Below, one piece after another: positions 55,301-63,659 of a stretch of DNA of 64,000 nucleotides. The notes beneath the pieces were generated by a model. The model saw only the letters and a list, made by a program, of their open reading frames with translations. It did no database searches and had not been told where the DNA came from. The number at the start of each line of letters is the position of its first letter. Positions within the stretch are counted from its first letter, which is position 1. Source of the DNA: Calothrix brevissima NIES-22 (lineage in GTDB: Bacteria > Cyanobacteriota > Cyanobacteriia > Cyanobacteriales > Nostocaceae); assembly GCF_002367995.1 (NCBI RefSeq), contig NZ_AP018207.1, positions 1,364,001 through 1,428,000 of the forward strand, given 5' to 3'. A program made the position numbers and the translations under genes.

Positions 55301-58300
55301 ATGGTACTGTCACCTTAGCAGGTCAAACTCGTAGCTTCTCTGTGACTCCCGTTAATGATGCTCCTGTTGCTCAATCACCCCCAGCTACGACCTATCAAGC
55401 TATTAATACACCCTATCAAGCAATTGATCTAGTACCTGGTGGCTCTGGGGTAGTAAGTATCTTAAGCAACGATGACGATAACTTTGCACAGATTAATTTG
55501 GGTGGTGCATCTTTTAACTTCTATGGCAATACCTACAACTCACTGTTTGCCAGTAGCAATGGTCTTATTACCTTTGGCACTGGTGAGACGGGTTTTTTTA
55601 ACACCGACCTTTCATCTGGGCTTGGCGGACTTACAAATGAGATTCGTCAGGCTGCGATCGCTGTTTTTTGGGATGATTTATCAACTCAGGGAACGACTGC
55701 TAATCAAGTGCTTTATCGCATCCAAGACAATCAACTGATTGTGGAGTGGAAAGAAGTCTTTATTCGCGGTAGTGGTTCTGGAAATCCCATCACATTTCAG
55801 GCAATTTTACAGCTAAACACAGGTTTAGCTCGAGGAAATATTACCTTTAATTATGTTGATCTGGATGCGGGTAATGTCAGCTATAACAATGGGGCTAGTG
55901 CTACTGTTGGGATCAAGAATGCTACAGGTTCTATAGGTTCTCCTGTGTTAGTGTCCTTGAACAATGGAAGTAACCCCAATGTTAGAAGTGGTCAAGCCAT
56001 TACCATATTTGAAGTTGGACCTTTAGGTTATACTACTGAAGATACCGCTATTATCATCAATAGTGCTGACTTATTAACCAGTTTCAGCGATGTCGAAGGT
56101 GATACCTTATCTGTAGTTAACTTAACTGCTACTAACGGTAGTTTGGTTAATAACAATAACGGTACTTATACCTTCACACCTACTGCTAACTTCAACGGGA
56201 AAGTTAATCTAACCTACGGTGTTAGTGATGGTATAGATACCCTAAGCGGACAAGTTCAGACTTTCCCTGTAATTCCTGTTAATGATGCTCCTGTGGGTTC
56301 ACCTACTGCGACTTTAGCTAATACTCGTGAAGATACCGCTATTATCATCAATAGTGCTGACTTATTAGCAGGTTTCAGCGATGTCGAAGGTGATACCTTA
56401 TCTGTAGTTGGCTTAACTGCTACTAACGGTAGTTTAGTTAATAACAATAACGGGACTTATACCTTCACCCCTACTGCTAACTTTAAGGGTACTGTCACCT
56501 TAACCTACGGTGTTAGTGATGGTACTGTCACCTTAGCAGGTCAAACTCGTAGCTTCTCTGTTACTCCTATTAATGATGCACCTGTTGGTTCACCTACTGC
56601 GACTTTAAGCGATACTCCCGAAGATACCGCTATTATCATCAATAGTGCTGACTTATTAGCAGGTTTCAGCGATGCAAATGGTGATACCTTATCCGTAGTT
56701 GGCTTAACTGCTGATAACGGTAGTTTAGTTATTAACAATGACGGTACTTATACCTTCAACCCCACTGCTAACTTTAATGGTGCTGTTAATCTAACCTACG
56801 GTGTGACTGATGGTACAGCAACCTTAGCAAGTCAAACTCGTAGCTTTAATGTTACTGCTATTAATGATGCACCTGTTGGTTCACCTACTGCGACTTTAGC
56901 TAATACTTCTGAAGATACGGCTATTAATATTACTGCGGCTGATTTATTAGAAGGTTTCAGCGATGTTGATGGTGATAACTTATCTGTAGTTGGCTTAACT
57001 GCTGATAACGGTAGTTTAGTTATTAACAATGACGGTACTTATACCTTCAACCCCACTGCTAACTTCAATGGTGCTGTTAATCTAACCTACAGTGTTAGTG
57101 ATGGTACAGCCAGCTTAACTGGTCGAACTCGTACTTTCACTGTCACTGCTGTTAACGATGCACCTGTTGGTTCACCTACTGCCACTTTAAGCAACACAGC
57201 AGAAGATACAGCCATCACCATTAATAGCTCTAACTTATTAGAAGGTTTCAGCGATGTTGATGGTGATAACTTATCTGTAGTTGGCTTAACTGCTGATAAC
57301 GGTAGTTTAGTTATTAACAATGACGGTACTTATACCTTCAACCCCACTGCTAACTTCAATGGTGCTGTTAATCTAACCTACAGTGTTAGTGATGGTACAG
57401 CCAGCTTAACTGGTCGAACTCGTACTTTCACTGTCACTGCTGTTAACGATGCACCTGTTGGTTCACCTACTGCCACTTTAAGCAACACAGCAGAAGATAC
57501 AGCCATCACCATTAATAGCTCTAATTTATTAGCAGGTTTCAGCGATGTTGATGGTGATAACTTATCTGTAGTTGGCTTAACTGCTACTAACGGTAGTTTA
57601 GTTAATAACAATAATGGTACTTATACCTTCACTCCCACTGCTAACTTTAACGGTACTGTTACCCTCACCTACGATGTGACTGATGGTACAGCAACCTTAG
57701 CAGGTCAAACTCGTAGCTTTAATATTACTGCTGTTAATGATGCACCTACAGGTTCACCCACTGCGACTTTAAGCAATACTGCTGAAGATACGGCTATTAA
57801 TATTACTGTGGCTAACTTATTAGCAGGTTTCAGCGATGTGGATGGTGATACCTTGTCTGTAGTCAACTTAACTGCTAATAACGGTAGTTTAGTTAATAAC
57901 AATAATGGTACTTATACCTTCACCCCAACAGCCAACTTTAATGGTACAGTTAATCTAACCTACGGTGTCAGTGATGGCACAGCAACCTTCGCAGGACAAA
58001 CTCGTAGCTTTGCTGTCACTCCTGTTAATGATGCACCTACAGGTTCACCCACTGCGGCTTTAAGCAATACGCCAGAAGATACGGCTATTAATATTACTGC
58101 TTCGTCTTTATTAGCAGGTTTCACTGATGTAGATGGTGATACCTTGTCTGTAGTCAACTTAACTGCTACTAACGGTGCATTAGTCAACAACAATAATGGC
58201 ACTTACACCTTCACTCCCACTGCTAACTTTAATGGTACAGTTAATCTAACCTACGGTGTCAGTGATGGTACAGCAACCTTAGCAGGACAAACTCGTAGCT

Positions 58301-59376
58301 TTGCTGTCACTCCTGTTAATGATGCACCTACAGGTTCACCCACTGCGGCTTTAAGCAATACGCCAGAAGAGACGGCTATTAATATTACTGCTTCGTCTTT
58401 ATTAGCAGGTTTCACTGATGTGGATGGTGATACCTTATCCGTAGTCAACTTAACTGCTACTAACGGTGCATTAGTCAACAATAATAATGGCACTTATACT
58501 TTCACACCTAATACCAACTTCAATGGCACTGTTAATCTAACCTACGGTGTGAGTGATGGTACAGTAACCTTAGCAGGTCAAACTCGTAGTTTCACTGTCA
58601 CTCCTGTTAATGATGCACCTGTCGGCAACCCTGACACTGTTAGCACAACCCGAAATACTGCGGTCAATATTGCAGTCAGTACTCTGTTAGCTAACGATAC
58701 CGATATTGATACACCCTTAGCCAGCCTGCGGATTACTGCGGTTAGTGGTGCGACTAATGGTACTGTCTCCCTTAATAATAAAGGCACTCCTACCAACTTC
58801 AGCGATGACTTCATCACCTTCACTCCTCAAAACAATTTCACTGGCAACGCCACCTTTAACTACACTATCAGTGATGGTAGCCTCACCTCCACTGCTACTG
58901 TTGCCGTCTCGGTAGGGCTGTCCCTCAATGGCAGCAATGGCAGCAATATCCTTACAGGTAGCGATTTCAGTGACCTGATCAACGGCAATGACGGAGACGA
59001 TATACTCTATGGCAACAATGGCAACGACACCCTCATAGGTGGCAATGGTCTTGACTTGCTGCTGGGAGGGGAAGGTAACGACAGCCTCAACGGTGGCGGC
59101 GGTGCTGATGCGCTTTATGGCGGTAAGGGCAACGATACCCTCACAGGCGGTAGCGGTATTGACATCTTTGCATTTGCCCAAGGCGATGGCAGTGACACCA
59201 TCACCGACTTCACCGACGGCATTGACTGGATTGGCTTAGTTGGGCTGCGCTTCAACCAGCTTAGCATCAGTGGTAATGGCGGTAACACGACGATTCGCTA
59301 TGGCAATGAGACTTTAGCTACCCTTACGGGAGTCAGCGCTAATTTGATTACGGCTGCTGATTTTATTTCAGTTTAG
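52336..59376 (+). CDS. Giant secreted repeat protein: DUF4347, cadherin-like repeats, RTX C-terminus
   Basis: 2346 residues. DUF4347 at about 13-170 (VHLVFIDSAIQDIQTL..., HLVAHGYPG, YGCHVAAGEMG), a region with Ig/cadherin-like units (about 190-720), then twelve units of about 97 residues with the pattern NDAPxGSPT...EDTAIxI...L..FSDVxGDTLSVV...NGTYTFTPTANFNG. Between units 3 and 4 sits an inserted beta-rich domain (about residues 1012-1235: ASFNFYGNTYNSLFASSNGLI..., FWDDLS). After a divergent last unit come RTX calcium repeats (GNDGDDILYGNNGNDTLIGG-type) and a C-terminal block like type I secretion substrates. No N-terminal signal peptide. Likely a surface adhesin. ATG follows GAGGAG. Confidence 0.9.
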   Translation: MSYPTKSFSIPNPVHLVFIDSAIQDIQTLVEGVVADAQVVVLHPEVDGVMQITQTLQNQPQIGTIHLVAHGYPGCLCLGNAQLSLKTLENYAPELRIWREVMSQQGQMLLYGCHVAAGEMGAEFVQKLHQLTGVKIAASTTAIGNAAAGGNWELDVRLERAATQVQPELPLAFRAEAMAAYAGVLNTAPSSLIGSLPFDVLKNQWKTLTINDLLAGIIDPDNDPLTITNLTASAGTILKRIDGSYSYIPPVDFFGGITFTYDVSDGQNPPSQQTRTVEVLNQRFPVLDEFGAGAAYSNQAGVSDLIKVYWDYDTNGNVIATSRNLAAAGNTTPSVLDNDIPSINFTWVSGNIPSQIGVLGFNTSNGGARGIMWAVLGLVGKSYPDEIYRVGPYRDTATNFFTSLQMDVPGGVSGFINLSNPELKFALEQGKPITESYAYLVMHVDNTVNHPLISDQDVRNGEIVYATYGYYNYVTLSLERNAPPVLTPKSLSFQEDSGFQWIDSRLLEGLQDELAPGGFSSSPETFRFGDWFATYGLTRIDGIPGVQALMQSIFYTLNLYDLGGDYTAYVLADTGHAAYQHLAQGATQTIVGSYTVQDDFYKTSTAPLTVTFTGVNDAPVAVADTARGLPNTIIEGSVATNDSDVDDGAILTYSLSAPVDGLTLNADGSYSFDATRPAYSSLPPGQILPVVVNYRVTDEFGAFSDSTLTLTLTLNSLPTGSPTVTLSDTAEDTAITINTADLLAGFSDVEGDTLSVVGLTATNGSLVNNNDGTYTFTPTANYNGNVTLTYGVSDDKETLANQTRSFSVTPVNDAPVGSPTATLANTPEDTAIIINSTGLLIGFSDVEGDTLSVVGLTATNGSLVNNNNGTYTFTPTANYNGNVTLTYGVSDGTVTLTGQTRSFSVTPVNDAPVGSPTATLANTREDTAIIINSADLLAGFSDVDGNNTLSVVGLTATNGSLVNNNNGTYTFTPTANYNGNVTLTYGVSDGTVTLAGQTRSFSVTPVNDAPVAQSPPATTYQAINTPYQAIDLVPGGSGVVSILSNDDDNFAQINLGGASFNFYGNTYNSLFASSNGLITFGTGETGFFNTDLSSGLGGLTNEIRQAAIAVFWDDLSTQGTTANQVLYRIQDNQLIVEWKEVFIRGSGSGNPITFQAILQLNTGLARGNITFNYVDLDAGNVSYNNGASATVGIKNATGSIGSPVLVSLNNGSNPNVRSGQAITIFEVGPLGYTTEDTAIIINSADLLTSFSDVEGDTLSVVNLTATNGSLVNNNNGTYTFTPTANFNGKVNLTYGVSDGIDTLSGQVQTFPVIPVNDAPVGSPTATLANTREDTAIIINSADLLAGFSDVEGDTLSVVGLTATNGSLVNNNNGTYTFTPTANFKGTVTLTYGVSDGTVTLAGQTRSFSVTPINDAPVGSPTATLSDTPEDTAIIINSADLLAGFSDANGDTLSVVGLTADNGSLVINNDGTYTFNPTANFNGAVNLTYGVTDGTATLASQTRSFNVTAINDAPVGSPTATLANTSEDTAINITAADLLEGFSDVDGDNLSVVGLTADNGSLVINNDGTYTFNPTANFNGAVNLTYSVSDGTASLTGRTRTFTVTAVNDAPVGSPTATLSNTAEDTAITINSSNLLEGFSDVDGDNLSVVGLTADNGSLVINNDGTYTFNPTANFNGAVNLTYSVSDGTASLTGRTRTFTVTAVNDAPVGSPTATLSNTAEDTAITINSSNLLAGFSDVDGDNLSVVGLTATNGSLVNNNNGTYTFTPTANFNGTVTLTYDVTDGTATLAGQTRSFNITAVNDAPTGSPTATLSNTAEDTAINITVANLLAGFSDVDGDTLSVVNLTANNGSLVNNNNGTYTFTPTANFNGTVNLTYGVSDGTATFAGQTRSFAVTPVNDAPTGSPTAALSNTPEDTAINITASSLLAGFTDVDGDTLSVVNLTATNGALVNNNNGTYTFTPTANFNGTVNLTYGVSDGTATLAGQTRSFAVTPVNDAPTGSPTAALSNTPEETAINITASSLLAGFTDVDGDTLSVVNLTATNGALVNNNNGTYTFTPNTNFNGTVNLTYGVSDGTVTLAGQTRSFTVTPVNDAPVGNPDTVSTTRNTAVNIAVSTLLANDTDIDTPLASLRITAVSGATNGTVSLNNKGTPTNFSDDFITFTPQNNFTGNATFNYTISDGSLTSTATVAVSVGLSLNGSNGSNILTGSDFSDLINGNDGDDILYGNNGNDTLIGGNGLDLLLGGEGNDSLNGGGGADALYGGKGNDTLTGGSGIDIFAFAQGDGSDTITDFTDGIDWIGLVGLRFNQLSISGNGGNTTIRYGNETLATLTGVSANLITAADFISV
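54494..58618 (+). repeat. Twelve 291-bp repeat units within the giant gene
   Basis: Unit length 97 codons. The 57001-57232 segment and the segment 291 bp later appear identical by eye, and units from 57735 and 58028 on are close, so recent duplication or gene conversion is visible. The array is broken by an inserted unrelated domain at about 55365-56030. Confidence 0.85.
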
Positions 59377-59394
59377 CCGCGTTCTCTTTTCGTC

Positions 59395-59440
59395 AAGCGA
59401 TCGCATTTTCGCATCCATGAAAGGCGATCGCTTTTGTTTT
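59395..59440 (+). terminator. Terminator built on two HIP1 sites
   Basis: AAGCGATCGC (59395-59404) pairs with GCGATCGCTT (59424-59433), followed by TTGTTTT. It ends the giant gene; the stem consists of the octamer HIP1 and its neighbour. Confidence 0.7.
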
Positions 59441-59573
59441 GGCTTATTTTTATCGTTTAATCGAATTACATAAATTAATTCTCTACAGCATTTGCCAGTG
59501 TTGTGACAGAGGTAATCGCTAAATTTCTTGTAAAATGACAGCGACACAACCTTTCACAGAAGAGGAGAGACAA

Positions 59574-60224
59574 GTGAGTATTTATCTCGATTCGGCAATT
59601 GTCGCTGAAGCTCAAGCTGCAAAAGAATTAGGCTGGGTAAAAGGGATTACAACTAACCCTACTCTGTTAGCGAAAAGCGATTTACCTGTAGAGACTACGC
59701 TGAAACGATTGACACAATTGACTACAGGCCCAGTATTTTATCAACTGATGTCCTCAGATTTTGATGAAATGTTAGCCGAAGGGCGAGCAGCTTTTGACAT
59801 CATAGGTAAGCAAACTGTACTCAAGATTCCCGCATCTATGGTAGGGTTTCAAGTAGTTGCAGCATTATTCGGAGAAATTTCCTGCGCGGTGACAGGAATA
59901 TATAGTGCTTCCCAAGCAGCAGTGGCTAAAGAAGCGGGTGCAAAATATGCGATCGCTTATGTGAATCGAGCTACTAAACTTTTAGGTGATGGCATTGCTT
60001 TAGTTAAGCAAATGTCTAGTGTAGTTGCTGGTAGCAATACAGAAATTATGGCAGCTAGCATTAAATCACCAGAAGAAGCAGTAGCATCTCTCCAAGCTGG
60101 CGCACAACATCTCACCTTACCTTTAGCTATGTTGCAAGCCATGACTACCCACGAACTCTCACTGCAAACCATTGATGAGTTTAACAAAAATGGTCGCGGT
60201 CTTTGGGTATCTTGTCATCTATAA
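59574..60224 (+). CDS. Transaldolase/fructose-6-phosphate aldolase-like protein
   Basis: 216 residues from GTG 59574, chosen because AGAGGAG lies just upstream and the protein then starts VSIYLDSA as the family does; ATG at 59535 would add 13 residues. TIM-barrel class I aldolase of the TalC/FSA group: KGITTNPTLLAKS, the Schiff-base lysine K84 in VLKIPAS (Lys85 in E. coli FSA), and AGAKYAIAYVNR. Whether it acts as transaldolase or on another sugar phosphate is not clear. It stands 150 bp after the giant gene's terminator. Confidence 0.85.
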   Translation: MSIYLDSAIVAEAQAAKELGWVKGITTNPTLLAKSDLPVETTLKRLTQLTTGPVFYQLMSSDFDEMLAEGRAAFDIIGKQTVLKIPASMVGFQVVAALFGEISCAVTGIYSASQAAVAKEAGAKYAIAYVNRATKLLGDGIALVKQMSSVVAGSNTEIMAASIKSPEEAVASLQAGAQHLTLPLAMLQAMTTHELSLQTIDEFNKNGRGLWVSCHL

Positions 60225-60233
60225 GGTTATTGG

Positions 60234-60253
60234 AGACGCGATGAATCGCGTCT
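60234..60253. repeat. AGACGCGATGAATCGCGTCT near-palindrome
   Basis: Third copy of the palindrome at 18866 and 45303, with one mismatch at the centre; again just past a gene's stop codon. Confidence 0.7.
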
Positions 60254-60312
60254 GTACAATTGTCTGTTTTTCCTAGCCCCTAGTCCATAACCCCTAGCCC
60301 CTAGCTAAAACA

Positions 60313-60516
60313 ATGTCACAAAAAATCACAGCCGTATTTGATGGCAAAGTTTTTTATCCTACTGAACCGCTAGCTTTACCAGCTAATACCCGCGTGCGGT
60401 TGAGTATTGAAGTGTTACCGGCACAGAAGCAAGAAAGTGTATCTTTTTTAGCAACGGCGCGATCGCTCCATCTTTCGGGGCCAGTTGATTGGTCTAGTAA
60501 AATTGATAAAAATTGA
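60313..60516 (+). CDS. AF2212/DUF104-type antitoxin
   Basis: 67 residues. KITAVFDGKVFYPTEPLAL is the signature of the DUF104/AF2212-like family, small beta-rich proteins often placed before PIN-domain toxins. RVRLSIEVLP completes the strand pair. The Ser/Arg tail (LLATARSLHLSGPVDWSS-like) is the likely toxin-binding end. It precedes the PIN gene by 50 bp. Confidence 0.8.
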   Translation: MSQKITAVFDGKVFYPTEPLALPANTRVRLSIEVLPAQKQESVSFLATARSLHLSGPVDWSSKIDKN

Positions 60517-60566
60517 CGAAAATTGATAAAAATTTAGAAATATTAGTAACTTTTAGCATCTACAGC

Positions 60567-60992
60567 ATGAGGTCAGAAGTCTTTTTAGATACAACATTTG
60601 CGATCGCTTTATCTACACCGCAAGATAACTTGCATCGGCGTGCTGTTCAATTGTCTGAGCTTTTAGAAACAGCAGGTACGCGCTTAGTCACAACTCAAGC
60701 CATATTGTTAGAAATTGGCAATATTTTATCTAAACAACCATTGCGTCATGGCGCAGTTACTTTATTAAATGCCCTAGCAGCAGACTCTAAGGTAGAAATT
60801 GTCCCTTTATCTCCAGAACTTTTTGACAAAGCTTTTCAGCTATATTGCGATCGCTCTGAGAAAGAATGGAAATTTATTGATTGCGTATCTTTTATAGTGA
60901 TGCAATATAGCGGCATTACAGAAGCTTTAACAGCCAACGAACATTTTCAACAAGCTGGATTTCGAGCCTTATTAAGAGAAGAACAAAACTAA
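60567..60992 (+). CDS. vapC: PIN-domain toxin (VapC family)
   Basis: 141 residues from ATG 60567; a longer frame from TTG 60513 reads into low-complexity and lacks family resemblance. The PIN fold's acidic residues are visible: D in VFLDTTFAIAL, E in ILLEIGN, and the C-terminal SEKEWKFIDCVSFIVMQ with Asp. VapC toxins cut tRNA or rRNA. It forms a toxin-antitoxin pair with the preceding gene. Confidence 0.85.
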   Translation: MRSEVFLDTTFAIALSTPQDNLHRRAVQLSELLETAGTRLVTTQAILLEIGNILSKQPLRHGAVTLLNALAADSKVEIVPLSPELFDKAFQLYCDRSEKEWKFIDCVSFIVMQYSGITEALTANEHFQQAGFRALLREEQN

Positions 60993-61720
60993 ATAGTAAA
61001 AATACTTATTTAAGCCTGAAGTTAATTTTTGTGGGTGGCGATCGCGTGGTTTTTTGATGGTAGTATAATCGCCCCAATTCATAATCTTACTAGTCCACAA
61101 ATAGCCAAAATCACTTGCGCATACTTTTGAGGATTTAACCGATATTTTTTAAGGACTATCTCCCACAAAAATGCTCTTGGCAAAACAATCCTAAAGATTT
61201 ACTTTATATATTGTCTCTCAAGCATAAATATAATGTATGACTTATTTTTGCTGACAATTAACCTGTATTTATCCTAACTTAATATCATAAGTGATTATAC
61301 TAGCTTAAGAGCAAAGGTGAGGCTATATAGCCAGATCCTTAGCTGACTAGGTTCATTTACTTGATGTAAGAAAAACAAAGGCAAAGTCTAGAACCCAGGT
61401 ATAGTTGGAAGTTCACGCATTTAATTCTCATCCAAAGCCTCAAATATTTTGGTTAATCTTGGTGGAATAGCACGTTTTATTAATTTAAAAAACTATCTTT
61501 AGATAGATGAAATTAGATTCTTGAGTCTGCCAGATTAAAAACATTCAATCCACTTAAACGCTCACTGGAGATGAGTTTTCGGTTCGGTTCACCTAAATTG
61601 CGCAAGTCTGCGGCAAGGCAGGTGACAGTCATTGCAGATATCGAGGAAAAATTGGTTTTCCCATATCTACAAAGTGGAGTCCACGTGACAAGGACTTTTG
61701 ACCACTGAACCCTACACATT
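60993..61720. other. Intergenic region, nothing recognised
   Basis: 730 bp before the glycosyltransferase; AT-rich in the first half, more mixed in the last 200 bp. No ORF on either strand with a credible start and no terminator was seen. It presumably holds the glycosyltransferase promoter and leader. Confidence 0.4.
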
Positions 61721-62812
61721 ATGAAAATCGCACAAATCGCACCCCTGTGGGAACAAGTTCCGCCTGTTACCTATGGAGGAACTGAGCTAGTCGTGAGTCG
61801 TTTGACCGATGAACTGGTACGTAGAGGTCACGAAGTCACGCTATTCGCTTCGGGTGATTCCCAAACTCTAGCTCGTTTAGAAGCTGGGAGTCCGCGTGCA
61901 TTACGCTTGGCTAACGATATCCAAGAACCGATGATGTACGAGATCATGCATGTTGGTAATGTTTATCAACGCGCTAGCGAATTCGATATTATTCATTCCC
62001 ACGTAGGGGTTTGGTCTTTGCCTTTAGCTAGTGTGGTCTCAACACCAACAGTGCATACCTTACATGGTATCTTTACTCGCGATAATAACAAAGTTTTTCG
62101 CCAGTACAGTACGCAACCATACATCAGCATTAGTGATGCCCAACGTCTGTTAAACATTAATTATGCAGCTACAGTCTATAATGGCATCAGCGTTGAGAAG
62201 TTCCCCTTCTTTGCAGAACCGCAAGATCCGCCATATTTGGCATTTTTAGGACGCTTCTCCCCTGAAAAAGGGCCGCAACACGCTATAGCTATTGCTAAAA
62301 AAACCGGTTGGCGCTTGAAGATGGCTGGTAAAGTTGATGTGGTAGATAAGGAGTTCTTTGAAAAAGAAATTGCTCCTCATATCGACGGTAAGCAAATCGA
62401 GTTTCTCGGTGAAGTGAACCACGATCAAAAAGCCGAACTTTTAGGTAACGCAGCAATTACTCTGTTCCCCATTACCTGGTGCGAACCTTTTGGATTGGTA
62501 ATGGCTGAATCTATGGCGACAGGTACACCAGTCATCGCCATGAATATGGGTTCTGTTTCTGAAGTAATTGCGAATGGCGAGACTGGTTATGTTTGCCAAA
62601 GTTACGATGAAATGGCGGCGATGATTCCCAAAGCCTTAAAACTGAATCGCCAAAAATGCCGCGAACACGTAGAAAATAGATTTAGCGTTACCCAAATGGT
62701 TAATGGCTATGAAGCAGTCTACGAAAAACTGGTTGGCGATCGCAACTGGCGTCATTGGTTCAACTCTGCAATCAGAAATTCTTTGGAATCTCTAACATCT
62801 TTGACCAAATAA
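61721..62812 (+). CDS. GT4-family glycosyltransferase
   Basis: 363 residues, GT-B fold. The N-terminal glycine-rich turn is PPVTYGGTELVVSRL, then HSHVGVWSLPL. The C-terminal donor domain has LGRFSPEKGP, the E-x7-E motif as EPFGLVMAE and TPVIAMNMGSVSEVI. Retaining transferases of this type build glycolipids, exopolysaccharide or sucrose. The acceptor is not clear; the neighbours give no pathway hint. ATG with no strong Shine-Dalgarno. Confidence 0.88.
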   Translation: MKIAQIAPLWEQVPPVTYGGTELVVSRLTDELVRRGHEVTLFASGDSQTLARLEAGSPRALRLANDIQEPMMYEIMHVGNVYQRASEFDIIHSHVGVWSLPLASVVSTPTVHTLHGIFTRDNNKVFRQYSTQPYISISDAQRLLNINYAATVYNGISVEKFPFFAEPQDPPYLAFLGRFSPEKGPQHAIAIAKKTGWRLKMAGKVDVVDKEFFEKEIAPHIDGKQIEFLGEVNHDQKAELLGNAAITLFPITWCEPFGLVMAESMATGTPVIAMNMGSVSEVIANGETGYVCQSYDEMAAMIPKALKLNRQKCREHVENRFSVTQMVNGYEAVYEKLVGDRNWRHWFNSAIRNSLESLTSLTK

Positions 62813-63127
62813 TTACTAATTTGGAATTTCACAATTCGGACGCAATCTAGTAGTTCATCGCATTAATTCTGTGGGGTAAGTTTCTGCTTATTTTCTCTTC
62901 CTTTGTGTACTTCGCGTCTTTGCGGTTCGTTTTGTACCCCTCGAAATTTTTGCGACAGACTACTAGTATACCGCCGCATTAATCATGATGGGTAGCTTCC
63001 GTAGTCAGGAATTCAGTCCTGTTCTTAAAAACCCTCTGTGCTGACTACTCATATTAATGTATCCATCATCATTTAATGGGATAGACAAAGAGGTTTTAGG
63101 TCTTCAATTTGTAAATAATTTACTGAT
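62813..63127. other. Intergenic region with short repeats
   Basis: Contains CTTCGCGTCTTTGCGG-type repeat (about 62911-62927), cognate to the CTTGGCG runs. A plus-strand terminator follows at 63128. Confidence 0.5.
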
Positions 63128-63156
63128 GCTCCCTAAATATGGGAGCTTTTTATTTT
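63128..63156 (+). terminator. Rho-independent terminator
   Basis: GCTCCC (63128-63133), 7-base loop, GGGAGC (63141-63146), then TTTTTATTTT. It is 315 bp past the glycosyltransferase stop, so it ends either that transcript or an unannotated RNA. Confidence 0.7.
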
Positions 63157-63166
63157 GGCGATGAGT

Positions 63167-63616
63167 TTAGATAGGAAATGGAGATGAAATTGGCTCATTA
63201 CGAAAGAACATTACATCAGAATAATTAAGTGCTTTATCAATGGCAGCGTAAAGTTCATTCTTTGACACAGGTTTAATTAAATAGATAAAAGGATAGGTAC
63301 TTTGTGCGCGTTCTATCGTACTTTTATCAGCGAATCCTGTAATATAAATAATCGGAATATGCAAATTGTGCCAAATTTCTTCTGCTGCTTGAATACCGTC
63401 AATTTCACCATAAAGTCGAATATTCATCAAAATTAAATTTGGTTGTAACTGATATGCTTTTTTAATCGCTAATTCTCCTGAATTGGCAATATCTATGACT
63501 GTATAACCCCAACATTCTAAAATATCTTGCATGTTGAGAGCGAGGCTATAATCATCTTCAACTATCAGAATTTTAACTGGATTATTGGGTTCTGTATTTA
63601 AAAGTAAGTTCATCAT
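63167..63616 (-). CDS. Single-domain receiver with Asn at the phosphorylation site
   Basis: 149 residues: a CheY-like domain at about 14-132 (ILIVEDDYSL with the acidic pair, Thr in YITGFAD, Lys in YLIKPVSK) plus short tails. The phospho-acceptor position reads LILMNIRLYGEIDG: Asn where Asp is expected in this LxDIRL family. It cannot be phosphorylated in the usual way unless Asn is deamidated; it may be a constant-state partner. It follows the next (partial) receiver gene by a 43-bp gap on the same strand. Confidence 0.85.
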   Translation of the reverse strand: MMNLLLNTEPNNPVKILIVEDDYSLALNMQDILECWGYTVIDIANSGELAIKKAYQLQPNLILMNIRLYGEIDGIQAAEEIWHNLHIPIIYITGFADKSTIERAQSTYPFIYLIKPVSKNELYAAIDKALNYSDVMFFRNEPISSPFPI

Positions 63617-63659
63617 ATTTATACTCCTGATTTGGCAAATTTATATTGACGGGGAAAGT

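Noticed and set aside
54414-58823. Series of minus-strand frames of 63-81 codons under the giant gene
   Set aside because: They repeat with the 291-bp period of the plus-strand gene and are its antisense shadows.
61513-61719. 68-codon minus-strand frame before the glycosyltransferase
   Set aside because: No start context and no recognisable protein character.
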